A program made the translations under genes and the position numbers. From Symsagittifera roscoffensis (taxonomy: Eukaryota; Xenacoelomorpha; Acoela; Convolutidae), in assembly GCF_963678635.1 (NCBI RefSeq), contig NC_087062.1, positions 50,730,178 through 50,794,177 of the forward strand: 64,000 bases of DNA. The letters are read 5' to 3'. The notes beneath the pieces were generated by a model that had not been told where the DNA came from, made no database searches, and saw only the letters and a list, made by a program, of their open reading frames with translations. Every line of letters begins with the position of its first letter. The stretch's first letter is position 1. Shown here one piece after another: positions 1 to 11,760 of the stretch.

Positions 1-211
1 TTGGTCTATAAAAAGATTTGCACTAGTCCTGTTCTAAGACTAGAGTGCTTATTTCGTCGTTATATTTTCTATACACAGACTTCAAGGTTCCTCAGAAAAA
101 CTTGAAATTTTAGCGAAACGACTTGGTCTATAAAAAGATTTGCACTAGTCCTGTTCTAAGACTAGAGTGCTTATTTCGTCGTTATATTTTCTATACACAG
201 ACTTCAAGTTT
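1..211. repeat. local direct duplication inside the first monomer
   Basis: Positions 1-89 recur almost exactly at about 123-211, offset by 123 bp. The copy covers the segment from the TTGGTCTATAAAAAG motif through the CTAGTC/GACTAG hairpin to the 'cacagacttcaag' end. It is a recent small tandem duplication within the satellite. Confidence 0.8.
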
Positions 212-345
212 ATTTTCGATCGAACAATGGCTTGATTTGATAAGTTTTTTTGTTTTGAGCAAAAAAGTTATTCAATTTGAAGCGAAGCAAATTTCCTTTA
301 TTTTTTTTGGTTCAATTCATTTTGCCAAAAAACTACTTCTGGTCT

Positions 346-426
346 TATAGGTTTCCCGAGAGATTAAGGGATTGAAGTGCTAATCAATATGTTCTGCGTG
401 CGTGGGTCCGAATCCCGTTCCTGTCG
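346..426 (+). pseudogene. decayed tRNA-Ser(GCT)-like segment
   Basis: First complete tRNA-like segment of the array. The variable-arm and T-arm region is kept, with loop TCCGAAT and stem GTGGG. The 3' acceptor strand ends CCTGTCG, but the 5' acceptor strand has decayed. The anticodon loop is readable as TGCTAA. A class II tRNA (long variable arm) with GCT anticodon is serine tRNA. Mispairing in the acceptor and anticodon stems makes a working tRNA unlikely. Confidence 0.65.
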
Positions 427-3400
427 ATTAGTTTTAAAAACACTTGAACTGAATTCGGTGAGCACAAAAACTGATATTTACCTAATTTTGTTAATAACTC
501 ACCCAAAAATTTGTCAGATCACAAAGAGTTGAATAAAAAATTGGCTCGCAAACCACTGAAGTTCGTCTAAGCAGACAAGTCAAGCAACCAAACGTTGGAA
601 ACTTTAAAGTTTGTTCATGAAGAAAATCGTATGGCCAAGGTTATACGTTTTTCTATTGAAACCATTCAAGGCATGGACTTTGAAAAGCTTCAGGTTACTT
701 TTTTGGCCGAGTTTTTCCACAAACAACTAACATTTTTCAACGGAAGCAAAAAAAAATAGGTTTTCCTTAATTTTTGTTTCGCTACGTTTGATAGTTTCAA
801 AGCTCTAACAGGGTGCTTAGAAAAACTTGAAACTTTAGCGAAACTGTTTGGTCTATAAGAAGATTTGCACTAGTCATGTTCTAAGACAAGAGTGCTTGTT
901 TCGTCATTATATTTTCTACACACAGACGTCAAGTCTTTTTTTCAAAGAACAATGGCTTGATTTGATACTTTTTTTTGTTTTTGAGCAAAAAAACTATTCT
1001 ATTTGAAGCGAAGCACTTTTGCTTTTTTTTTTACTGGTTCGATTCATTTTATCGAAAATTGACTTCTGGTCTTCCACTTTGCCCGAGAGGTTAAGGGGTT
1101 GAAGTGTTTTCCAATATGTTCTGCGTGCGTGGTTTCGAAACCCATTCCTGTCCAGTAATTTTTTAAAAACACCTGAACTGAATTCGGTAGGCACAAAAAA
1201 TGATGTTCACCTAAATTTGTTAAAAAAATTCACCAAAAATTTTGTCAGATCACAAACTTTTGAAGTAAGAATCGGCTCGCAAACCCTTGAAGTTCGTCTA
1301 AGCAGACTAGTCAATTAAAAAAACGTTGAAAAAGTTTAAGACTGTTCATGAAGAAAATCGGATGGCCAAGGTTATACGTTTGTCTATTGAAAAAATTTAA
1401 GGCATGGATTTTGAAAAAATTCAGGTTACTTTTTTGGCCGAGTTTTTCAACGGAAGCAATAAAAATTAGGTTTTCCTCAATTTTTTGTTTCGCTTCGTTT
1501 GATAGTTTTAAAGCTCTAACAGGTTGCTTAAAAACCTTCAAAATTTACTGAAATGATTTGGTCTTTAAGAAGTTTTACACTAGTCCTGTTCTAAGACTTC
1601 AGGATAATTTTTTGGCCTTTTTTTTCACAAAAAACTATCGTTTTTTTTGGATGCAATTCAAAATCAGGTTTCCCCTAATTTTTGTTTTGCTTCGTTTGAT
1701 AGTTTCAAAGCTCTATCAGTTGCTCACAAAAAACTTGAAATTTAAGCGAAACGATTTGGTCTATAAAAAGACTTACACTAGTCCTGTTCTAAGACTAGAG
1801 TGCTTATTTCGTCATTATATCTTCTATAAACAAACGTCAAGTTTATTTTCGATCGAACAATGGCTTGATTTGATAAGTTTTTTGTTTTGAGCGAAAAAAA
1901 AACTATTCTATTTGAAGCGAAGCAACTTTGCTTTAATTTTTTATTGGTTCGATTAATTTTACCAAAAATTGATTTCTGGTGTTTCAGGTTGCCCGAGGGG
2001 TTAAGGGGTTGAAGTGATATTCAATATGTTGTGCGTGCGTGGGTCCGAATCCCATCCCCGTCGATTATTTTTTTAAAACATCTGAACTGAATTCTGTAAG
2101 CACAAAACTGATATTTACCTAATTTGTCTAGGAAGACTAAAAAATTTACCTAATTTTGTCTTGTTGCACGACTTGGTTCAAATAACTATTTGAACTAGCC
2201 CTGTTCTAGGGCTAAATTGCTAAATTCATTGTTAAATTTCAAATACATTGAGGTTAAGTTTTTGGCCGAGCTTTCCCGCAAAAAAGTTATCGGTTTTCTA
2301 TGGAAGCAATTAAAATTGAAGTTTTTCTTATATGATTGTTTCGATTCCTTTCATAGTTTCAAAGCTCGCTCAGAAAAACATGAAGTTTTAGCGAACTGAT
2401 TTGGTCTATGAAACGTTCTGAAATGAGTACTGTTCTACAATTAGAGTACTTACTTCAGCCTTCCAGGTTAAATTCATAGACATCAAGTCAAATAATGCAC
2501 AATTTTGGTAAGAGTTGATAGGTTTCAATTTTTTGAGCAAAAAAATTATTCTATTTGAAGAAAAGCATCTTTGCTTAAAATTTTTATTGGTTCGATTGGA
2601 TTTACCAATGTTTGAATTCGGGTCTTACAGGTTGGCGGAGAGGTTAAGGCATTGAAATGCTAATCCAATATGTTCTGCGTGCGTGGGTTTGAATACCATC
2701 CCTGTCGATTAGTATTCTAAAACACCTGAGCTGAAGTAGGTACCCACAAAAACTGATATTTACCTAATTTTGTTAACAACTCACCAAAAAAGTTTACAGA
2801 TCACAAAATTTCACAGCACAAATTGAAATGAAGCCAATTGAAATTTGTCTGAGCAGACTAATCACGCAAGCAAACTTAGAAAATATTATTTCAACAAGCA
2901 AATCAAATGGCCAATTTTTTTCCGTTTTTATATTGAAACAAACCGAGTCTGCGAGTTTTGTCTAAGCAGAGTAGTCAAGCAACCAAATGTTGAAGAATTT
3001 TAAGTTTGTTCATGAAGAAAATCGGATGGCCAATGTTGTACGTTTTTCTGTTGAAACCATTCAAGGTATGGAATTTTGAAAAACTTCAAGTTACTTTTTT
3101 GGCCGAGTTTTTCCACAAAGCGTTTTTCAGTGGAAGCAATATCGAATTAGGTTTTCCTTAATTTTTTGTTTCGCATCGTTTGATAGTTTCAAACCTCTAA
3201 CAGGTGGCTGCGAAAAACAGGACTTTTTAGCAAAACGATTTGGTCTATGAAAAGATTAGCACTAGCCCTGTTCTAAGACTAGTAAGCTTATTTCATCAAT
3301 ACATTTCATATACCCAACGTCAAGTCTAGTTTGATCGAACAATGGCTTGATTTGATACGTTTTTTTGTTCTGAGCATATAATTATTCTATCTGAAGCGAA

Positions 3401-3454
3401 GCAACTTTGCTTCATTTTTTTGGGTTCGATTCACCTAATCAATGATTGCCTTCA

Positions 3455-3536
3455 TACAGGGTGGCCGAGTGGTTACGCCGTTGGAATATAACTCCAATAT
3501 GGTTCGAGTGCGTGGCTCTGAATCACATCTCTTTCG
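3455..3536 (+). pseudogene. tRNA-Ser-like segment with ATA in the anticodon position
   Basis: The D-arm (GGCCGAGTGGTTA) and a 5-bp anticodon stem TTGGA/TCCAA are intact, but the 7-nt loop reads ATATAAC. This puts ATA where other monomers carry GCT. The T-arm has a CTCTGAAT variant. The same ATA loop is present in the mirror copy at 18,196-18,277 on the other strand, so the change predates the inversion. It is probably a pseudogene because the T-loop lacks TTC and the 3' acceptor strand is damaged. Confidence 0.6.
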
Positions 3537-6170
3537 AATAATTTTTTAAAAACATCAACTGAACTCGGTGAGCACAAAAAGTGATTTCTACCTAAATCTG
3601 TTTATAACTCACTAAATAATTTTTAAATCAAAATTTTTTGAGAACAATTCGGCATGCAAACAATTGAAGTTTGTCTAAGCAAACTAGTCAATCAACCAAA
3701 GTTTGAAAAACAACAAGTTGTTTCAAGAAGAAAGTCGGTTGGCCAATATTATACGTTTTTCAATTGAAACTAATCAATCAATGGAATTTCAAAAAACTTG
3801 AGGTTACGTTTTTGGCCGAGCTTTACAGCAGAAAAATTATCGGTTTTCTATGGAAGCAATTAAAATTTAAGTTTTTCTTATATTTTTGTTTCGATTCATT
3901 TCATAGTTTCAAAGTTCGCTCAGAAAAACATGAAGTTTTAGCAAACTGATATGGTCTATGAAACGTTCTGAAATGAGTACTGTTCTATAATTAGAGTACC
4001 TACTTCAGCCTTCCAGGTTAAATTCATAGACATCAAGTCAAATAATGCACAATTTTGGTAAGATTTGATAGGTTTCATTGTTTTGACCAAAAAAATTATT
4101 CTATTTGAAGAAAATAATCTTTGCTTAATTCTTTTATTGGTTCGATTGCATTTACCAATGTATGAATTCAGGTCTTACAGGTTGGCGGAGAGGTTAAGGC
4201 ATTGAAATGCTAATCCAATATGTTCTGCGTGCGTGGGTTTGAACACCATCCCTGTCGATTAGTTTTTTAAAACACCTGAGCTGAAGTAGGTACCCAAAAA
4301 AACTGATATTTACTTAACTTTGTTAACAACTCAACAAAAAAGTTTACAGATAACAAAATTTCACAGCAAACAATGGAATGCAACCAATTGAAATTTGTCT
4401 GAGAAACAAACCAGTTTCTATCTTGAAACAAACCCTCCAAGCAAAAAAACTTTGAAAGATTAATGTTACTTTTTTGGCCGAGATTTTCTGCAAAAAAACT
4501 GCCTCCTATTGAAGTAACTCATGTTGAAATTTTTTAAAATTTTGTTTTGCATAGTTTCATAGTTTCGAAGCTATAATGGATTGCTTAGAAAAACAGAAAA
4601 TTTCAGCGAAACGAGTTGGTAAATAAAACAATTTGAACTAAAACTGTACTAAAAGTAGAGTGCTTCACAATTGTTTCGAAATTTCAAACTTTGCTGCAAA
4701 ATTTTTTTTAGTTCTTTTCAATTTACCAATGGCTGACCTGTGGTCAGACAGGGTGGCCAAAAGATAATGGCATTGAACTGCTAATTCAAAACGGTCTGCG
4801 TGCCTGGTATCGAGTACCATCTGTGCCGATTCGTTCTTAAAACTGAATTCGGTAAGCTCAAAAACTGATTGTTTACCTAAATTTGTTAAAAACTCATCGA
4901 GAAAGTTGTCAGATCACAAAAACTAAGAGAATACATTGACTCGCCAAAATTAGCAGACTTGGTAAGCAACCAAATTTTCAATCATTCAGAATTCTTCTTG
5001 AAGCAATTTAGATGGCTAAAAATATACGTTTTTTTTATGGAACGATTGAAGCAAAAGAATTTTGAAAAACTGCATTTAGTTTTGCGGCCCAAGTTTTCAG
5101 CAACAAAACAACCTTTTTTCAATGGGAGAATTTTGAAAATAGGTTTTTTCTAATTTTTTGTTTCGCTTCGTTTCATTGTTTGAAAGCTCTAACAGGTTGC
5201 TTAGAAAAACGTGAAATTTCAGTGAAATGAATTGGTCTAAAAAACCCTTTGAACTTGTTCTGAAACTAGAGTGCTTACTTCGTCTTTCCAGTTTTTATAC
5301 AAAGATGTCAATTCTATTTTCGATCGAGCATTGCTTGCTTTGATAGTTTTCATTATTTTGAACAAAACAAAATTATATTTGAAGCATAGCATCTTTGCTT
5401 CAAATTTCTATTGGTTCGATTCATTTTACCTCTGGTATTAAATTGGCCGATTTGTTAAGGCATTAAACTGCTTATGCAATACGCTCTGCGCTCCTGTGTG
5501 CGAATCCCATCTCTGACAATTAGTTTTCGAAAACACCTGAACAGAGTTCAGTAAGCACAAAAACTGATTTTTACCAAATTTTTTTAATATCATGCCCAGA
5601 AATTTGTCAGAACACTAGGTATTAGAAGAAGAATCGGCTCACCATTTTTTGAAATTTGTCTAAGGAGTTTAGTCAAGCAAGGAAACGTTGAAAAGCTTTA
5701 AAATTTTTCATGAAGAAAATCGGATGACGATTTTTTTTATAGGTTTTTCTATCGAAAACAATCAAAAAATGGAACTTTGAAAAATTTCAGGTTGCTTATT
5801 TGGTCCAGCTTTTCCAAAAAAACTATCGTTTTTCAATGAAAGGAAGACAAAACTAAATTTTCCTTAAATTTTCAATTCGCTTTGTATGATAGTTTGAAAG
5901 CTCTAACAGGTTGCTTAGAAAACTTGAAAAACTGGCGAGAGGATTTGCTCTATAAAACGAATTAAACTAGTCCTGTTTCAGGATTAGAATATTTACTTCG
6001 TCAATACATTTTATTTACCAAAAACTTCGAAACTATTTTTGATCGAACGATGGCTTGATTTGATAGCTTTTTTTATTTTGAGCAAAAAATTATTTTATTT
6101 GAAGAATAGCATATCTTTGCTTCAAATTTTTATTGTTCGATTCAATTTACCAACGAATGAGTTCAGTGCA

Positions 6171-6256
6171 GACAGGGTGGTCGAGTGGTTTAGGCGATGG
6201 ATAGACTGCAAATCTAAAACGTTCTGTGTGCGTGAGTTCGAATCCCAGCTCTGTCG
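6171..6256 (+). pseudogene. well-preserved tRNA-Ser-like segment, loop CTGCAAA
   Basis: The acceptor strands GACAGGG and CTCTGTC can pair over all seven positions (one G-T), the D-arm is TCGAGTGGTTTAGGCGA and the T-loop is TTCGAAT. The anticodon loop reads CTGCAAA, placing GCA in the anticodon, unlike the GCT of sister copies. The T-stem has two mispairs (G-G and A-C). It is the best acceptor stem on the left arm, but the T-stem argues against a functional tRNA. A tRNAscan-SE score would settle it. Confidence 0.55.
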
Positions 6257-8347
6257 ATTAGTTTTTAAAAACACCTGAACTGAATTCGGTGAGCACAACA
6301 ACTTATGTTTACCTCAATTGATAATAACTCACCGAGACAGTTGTCAGATCACAAAAACTAAGAGAACAAATCGACTCGCCAAAATTAGCAGACTTGGCAA
6401 GCAACCAACTTTTCAATCATTCAGAATTCTTCTTGAAGCAATTCGGATGGCTAGATATATACGTTTTTTTATGGAAACCATTGAAGCAAAAGTATATTGA
6501 AAAACTGCAGGTTAGTTTTGTGGCCCAAGTTTTCAGCAAGAAAATTATCTTTTTTCAGTGGGAGAATTTCGAAAAGACGTTTTTCCTAAATTTTTGTTTC
6601 GCTTCGTTTCATTGTTTGAAAGCTCTAACAGGTTGCTTAGAAAAACTTGAATTTTCAGTGAAATGAATTGGTCTATAAAAAGCTTTGATCTTGTCCTGTT
6701 CTGAAACTAGAGTACTTACCTCGTCTTTCCAGTTTTTATACAGAAATGTCAAGTCTATTTTCGATCGAGCAATGTCTTGCTTTGATAGGTTTTATTATTT
6801 TGAACAAAACAATATTCTATTTGAAGCAGAGCATCTTTGCTTCAAGTTTTTATTGATTCGATTCAATTTACCAGCGAATGACTTCTGGTACTAAATTGGC
6901 CGATTTGTTAAGGCATTAAACTGCTTATCCAATACGCTCTGCGTTCCTGGGTGCGAATCCCATGTCTGACAATCAGTTTTCGAAAACAACTGAACAGAAT
7001 TCAGTAAGCACAAAAACTGATTTATACCAAATTTTGTTAGTAACATACCGAGAAGTTTGTCAGATCACAAGGTATTAGAAGAAGAATCGGCTCACCATTT
7101 TTTGAAATTTGTCTAAGCAGTTTAGTCAAGCAAGGAAACGTTGAAAAGATTTAACTTTTTTTGTGAAGAAAATCGGATGACCATTGTTATACGTTTTTCT
7201 ATCGAAAACAATCAAATAATGGAATTTTGAAAAAATTCAGGTTGCTTTTTTGGTCCAGCTTTTCCACAAAAAACTATCGTTTTTCAATGGAAGGAAGACA
7301 AAACTAAATTTTCCTTAAATTTTCAATTCGCTTTGTATGATAGTTTGAAAGCCCTAACAGGTTGCTTAGAAAAACTTCGTTTCGCAAAAATTGACGATAC
7401 GATTTGGTCTATAAAACGATTTGAACTAGTCCTGTTTCAAGACTAGAATGCTTACTTCGTCAATACAATTTGATTACAAAAACTTCAAAACTATTTTTGA
7501 TCGAACGATGACTTGATTTGATAGCTTTTATTATTTTGAGCAAAAAAAAATATTCTATTTGAAGCATAGCAAACTTCTTATGTTCGATTCAATTTACCAA
7601 CGAATGAGTTCACTGCAGAAATGGTGATCGAATGGTTTAGGCGATGGTTGCCTGCTTATCTAATACGTTCTGTGTGCGTCGGTGCGATTTGCAGCTTTGT
7701 CGATTAGTTTTAAAAAACACCTGAACTGAATTCGGTGAGCACAACATCATTTGATACCTCAATTGATAATACCTCACCGAGAATTTACCAGAATCACAAA
7801 GTTGTAGAGATAGAATCGGGTCGCAACCTTTTGGAACTCGTCCAAGCAGAGTAGTCAAGCAATTAAATGTTCGAAAATTTTAAGTTTGTTCATGAACAAA
7901 ATAGGTTGGCCAATGTTATACGTTTTTCTTTTGAAAACATTCAAGCAATGGAATTTTGAAAATTTTTCAGGTTATTTTTTTTGGTCATGCTTTTCCACAA
8001 TATACGTTTTTCAAAGGAAGCAATTCAAAATTAAATTTTCCCTTGGTTTTTTTTTTGCTTCGTTTGATAGTTCGAAAGCCTTTATAGGTTGCTTAGAAAA
8101 GGTTCAAACTTTTGCCAAAAGAATTTGCATATAATCAGATTTGAACTAGTCCTGTTCTAAGACTAGAGTGCTTACTTTGTCATTACAGTTTTTATAAAAA
8201 GACCTCAAGTCTATTTTTGATCGAACAATGGCTTGATTTGATAGGTTTTATTATTTTGATTTAAAAAACATTCTATTTGAAACACAGCAACTGTGCTTCA
8301 ACGTTTTATTGGTTTGATTCAATTTACCAAAGATTGACCTGTGGTCA

Positions 8348-8429
8348 GACAAGATGGCCGAGTAGTTTAAGTGTTGGACTGCCAATCCAATAAGTACTGC
8401 GTGCGTGGGTTCGAATGCCATCTCTGTCT
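8348..8429 (+). pseudogene. tRNA-Ser-like segment, loop CTGCCAA
   Basis: Long variable arm, A-box-like TGGCCGAGTAG and B-box GGTTCGAAT are present. The anticodon stem TTGGA/TCCAA is intact around the loop CTGCCAA (GCC in the anticodon). Two acceptor mispairs and a mispaired T-stem base suggest a pseudogene. Its mirror partner at 10,292-10,373 has the same GCC change. Confidence 0.6.
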
Positions 8430-8920
8430 ATTAGTTTTTAAAAACACCTCAACTGAACTCGGTAAGCACAACAACTGATTTTTACCTAATTTGTTAATAA
8501 CTCACCACGAAATTTTCCAGATCATAAAGTTCTAGAGCTGGAATTGGCTCGCAATTTTTTGAAATTAGTCTAAGCAGACTAGTCAAGCAAATAAGCGTTA
8601 AAAAATTTTAAGTTTGTTCATGAAGAAAGTCGGTTGGCCAATTTTATACATTTTTCTATTGAAGCCTTCCAAGCAATGAAGTTTTGAAAACTTCAAGTTT
8701 TTTTTTCGTCGAGTATTTCCACAAAAAAATGATTGTTTCTCAATGGAAGCAATTCAAAATTAAATTTACAGGCAGGCCGAGAGGTGAAGGCATTGAATTT
8801 CTATCAATATTTACTGCGTGCGTGTGTTCGAAACCCAGCCCTGTCCTGTAAGTTTTTGAAAACTAGTCTAAGCAGACTAGTCAAGCAATTAAACGTTGAA
8901 AATTTTAAGGTTGTTCATGA

Positions 8921-9680
8921 AGAAAGTCGGTTGGCCAAAGTTATACATTTTTTTATTGAAACTATACAGGCAATGGGATTTTGAAAAAATTCAGGTTGTT
9001 TTTTTTTTGGCTCAGTTTTTTTTACAAAAAATTATCGTTTTTTCAATGGAATCGATTCAAAATCAGGTTTTCCTTAATTTTTTAGTTCGCTTCTTTTGAT
9101 ATTTTGAAAGTTGTAACAGGTTGCTTTCAAAAACTTGAAATTTCAGCGAAACGATTTGCGCTAAAAATGATTTGAACTAGTCCTGTTCTAGGACTATAGT
9201 GCTAGATTCGTCATTACATTTCAAATACAAAGTGTCAAGTCTATTTTTGATTGAACAATGGCTTGATTTGATAGGTTTGTTTGTTTTGAGCCAAAAAAAA
9301 CATTATATTTGAAACGGAGCATCTTTGCTTCAAACTTTTAAAGCGTTGGACTGCTTATGCAACTAAGTCTGCTTGCGTGGGTTCGAATCCCATATCTGTC
9401 GATTAGTTCTTAAACACACTTGAACTGAATTTCTTTAACACAACAATAGATGTTTAGCTAAATTGTTGATAACTCAACGAGAATTTTCCTAGATCACAAA
9501 GTTCTAGAAAAAAAAATTTGCTCGCAAACTATTGGACTTTGTCTAAGCAGACTCATTAAGCAATTGAACGTTGAATTTTTTCAGTTTGTTCATGAAGAAA
9601 ATCGGTCAGCCAATGTTATAAAACTTTCTATTGGAATTTCGATAAACTTCAAGTTACTTTTTCGGTCAGCCAATGTCAAG
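8921..9680. repeat. apex spacer of the satellite palindrome
   Basis: About one monomer long. It separates the two inverted arms and is itself in + orientation. It carries a 5'-truncated tRNA-like segment and ends near 9,681, where the sequence switches to the reverse complement of the left arm ('catgaacaacctc' against 'gttgttcatgaag' at about 8,910). A short direct repeat 'ggtcagccaatgt' flanks the switch (about 9,604 and 9,665). Confidence 0.65.
9338..9401 (+). pseudogene. 5'-truncated tRNA-Ser-like segment at the palindrome apex
   Basis: Only the anticodon arm onward remains: 'aagcgttggactgcttatgc', a variable arm, an intact GGTTCGAATCC B-box and a CTGTCGA 3' end. The acceptor 5' strand and most of the D-arm are missing, so it cannot be a tRNA gene. 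It is the last + strand copy before orientation switches. Confidence 0.65.
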
Positions 9681-11760
9681 TTTATCATGAACAACCTCAA
9701 AATTTTTAACGTTTAATTGCTTGACTATTTTGTTTAGACAAATTCCAATAGTCTGCGAGCCAATTTTGTCTCCAAAATTTGTGATCTGGTAATTTTTGCG
9801 GTGAGTAATTATCAATTTAGGTAAACATCAGTTGTTGTGCCTACCGAAATCAGTTCAGGTGTTTTCAAAAACTTACTGGACAGGGCTGGGTTTCGAACAC
9901 ACGCACGCAGTAAATATTGATAGCACTTCAACGCCTTCACCTCTCGGGCTGCCTGTAAACTTAATTTTGAATTGCTTCTATTGAAAAACGACTATTTTTT
10001 TTGGAAATACTCGGCAAAAAAAACCTGAAGTTTTCAAAAATCCATTGCTTGAAAGGCTTCAAAAGAAAAATGTATAACATTGGCCAACCGACTTTCTTCA
10101 TGAACAAACTTAAAATTTTTTCACGTTTATTTGCTTGACTAGTCTGCTTAGACTAATTTCAAAAAATTGCGAGCCGATTCCATCTCTAAAACTTTATGAT
10201 TTGGAAAATTTGGTGGTGAGTTATTAACAAATTAGGTAAAAATCAGTTGTTGTGCTTACCGAGTTCAGTTCAGGTGATTTTAAAAACTAATAGACAGAGG
10301 TGGCATTCGAACCCACGCACGCAGGACTTTTTGGATTGGCATTCCAACACTTTAACTACTCGGCCATCTTGTCTGACCACAGGTCAATCATTGGTAAATT
10401 GAATGAAACCAATAAAACTTTGAAGCACAGTTGCTGTGCTTCAAATAGAATGCTTTTAAATCAAAATAATAAAACCTATCAAATCAAGCCATTTTTCGAT
10501 CAAAAATAGACTTGAAGTCTTTTTTATAAAAAATGTAACGACGAAGGAAGCACTCTAGTCCTAGAACAGGGCTAGTTCAAATCATTCTATAGACAAATTC
10601 TTTTGGCAAACGTTTGAACCGTTTCTAAGCAACCTATAAAGGCTTTCGAACTATCAAACGAAGCGAAAAAAAAACCTAAGGAAAATTTAATTTTGCATTG
10701 GTTCCATTGAAAAACGTTAATTTTTTGTGGAAAAGCATGACCAATTAAAATAACCTGAAAATTTTTCAAAATTCCATTGCTTGAATGTTTTCAAAAGAAA
10801 AACGTATAACAATGGCTAACCAATTTTCTTCACAAACAAACTTAAAATTTTCCAACATTTAATTGCTTAACTACTCTGCTTAGACGAATTCCAAAAAGTT
10901 GCGACCCGATTTTATCTTTACAACTTGTGATCTGGCAAATTCTCGGTGAGTTATTATCAATTGAGTTAAACAAAAGATCACAGAATTCAGTTCAGATGTT
11001 TTTAAAAACTAATCGACAGAGCTGGGATTTGAAACAACGCACACAGAACGTAGTAAATAGGCAGTCAATCCATCGCCTAAACCACTCGACCACCCAGTCT
11101 GCACTGATCTCATTCGTTGGTAAATTGAATCGAACAATAGAAATTTGAAACAAAGATATGCCATGCTTCAAATAGAATATTTTTTTTTGCTCAAAAGAAT
11201 AAAAGCTATCAAACCAAGCCATCGTTCGATCAAAAATAATTTCGAAAATTTTGTAATTAAATTGTATTGACGAATTATACATTCTAGTCTTGAAACAGGA
11301 CTAGTTCAAATCGTTTCATATACCAAACCGTTTCCTCATTTTTGCGAAACGAAGTTTTTCTAAGCAACCTGTTAGAGCTTTCAAACTATCATACGAAGCG
11401 AATTGAAAATTTAAGGAAAATTTAATTTTGTCTTGCTTCCATTGAAAAATGATAGTTTTTTGTGGAAAAGCTGGACCAAAAAAGCAACCTGAATTTTTTC
11501 AAAATTCCATTAATTGATTGTTTTCGATAGAAAAACGTATAACCATGGTCATCCGATTTTCTTCACGAAAAAACTTGAAGCTTTTCAACGTTTCCTTGCT
11601 TGAGTAAACTGCTTAGACAAATTTCAAAAAATGGTGAGCCGATTCTTCTTCTAATACCTTGTGATCTGACAAATTTCTCGGTATGTTAATAAAAAAATTT
11701 GGTAAAAATCAGTTTTTGTGCTTACTGAATTCTGTTCAGGTGTTTTCGAAAACTAATTGT

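Larger units (their letters stand above)
1..8920 (+). repeat. tRNA-Ser-derived satellite array, left arm of a giant palindrome
   Basis: AT-rich tandem array whose monomers (roughly 570-910 bp apart) each contain a decayed tRNA-Ser-like segment on the + strand. Segments lie near 346-426, 1073-1153, 1983-2063, 2626-2707, 3455-3536, 4176-4257, 4747-4828, 5437-5518, 6171-6256, 6890-6971, 7615-7702, 8348-8429 and 8767-8846. The best-kept parts are the A-box-like TGGCCGAGTGG, the anticodon arm (mostly GCT) and the B-box-like GGTTCGAATCC. Flanks are shared by all monomers: a CTAGTC/GACTAG hairpin, a TTGAAGC/GCTTCAA hairpin and a GTCT-AAGC-AGAC hairpin. Short open frames of 60-110 codons here are fragments of the monomer and differ in length from copy to copy. 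I see no protein-coding gene. That this is a satellite with tRNA ancestry is clear; whether any copy is transcribed is unknown. Confidence 0.88.

Noticed and set aside
6171..6256. Functional tRNA gene
   Set aside because: The acceptor stem pairs fully, but the T-stem has two mispairs and the anticodon differs from its sister copies. No copy in the array combines intact acceptor, D-, anticodon and T-arms by eye.
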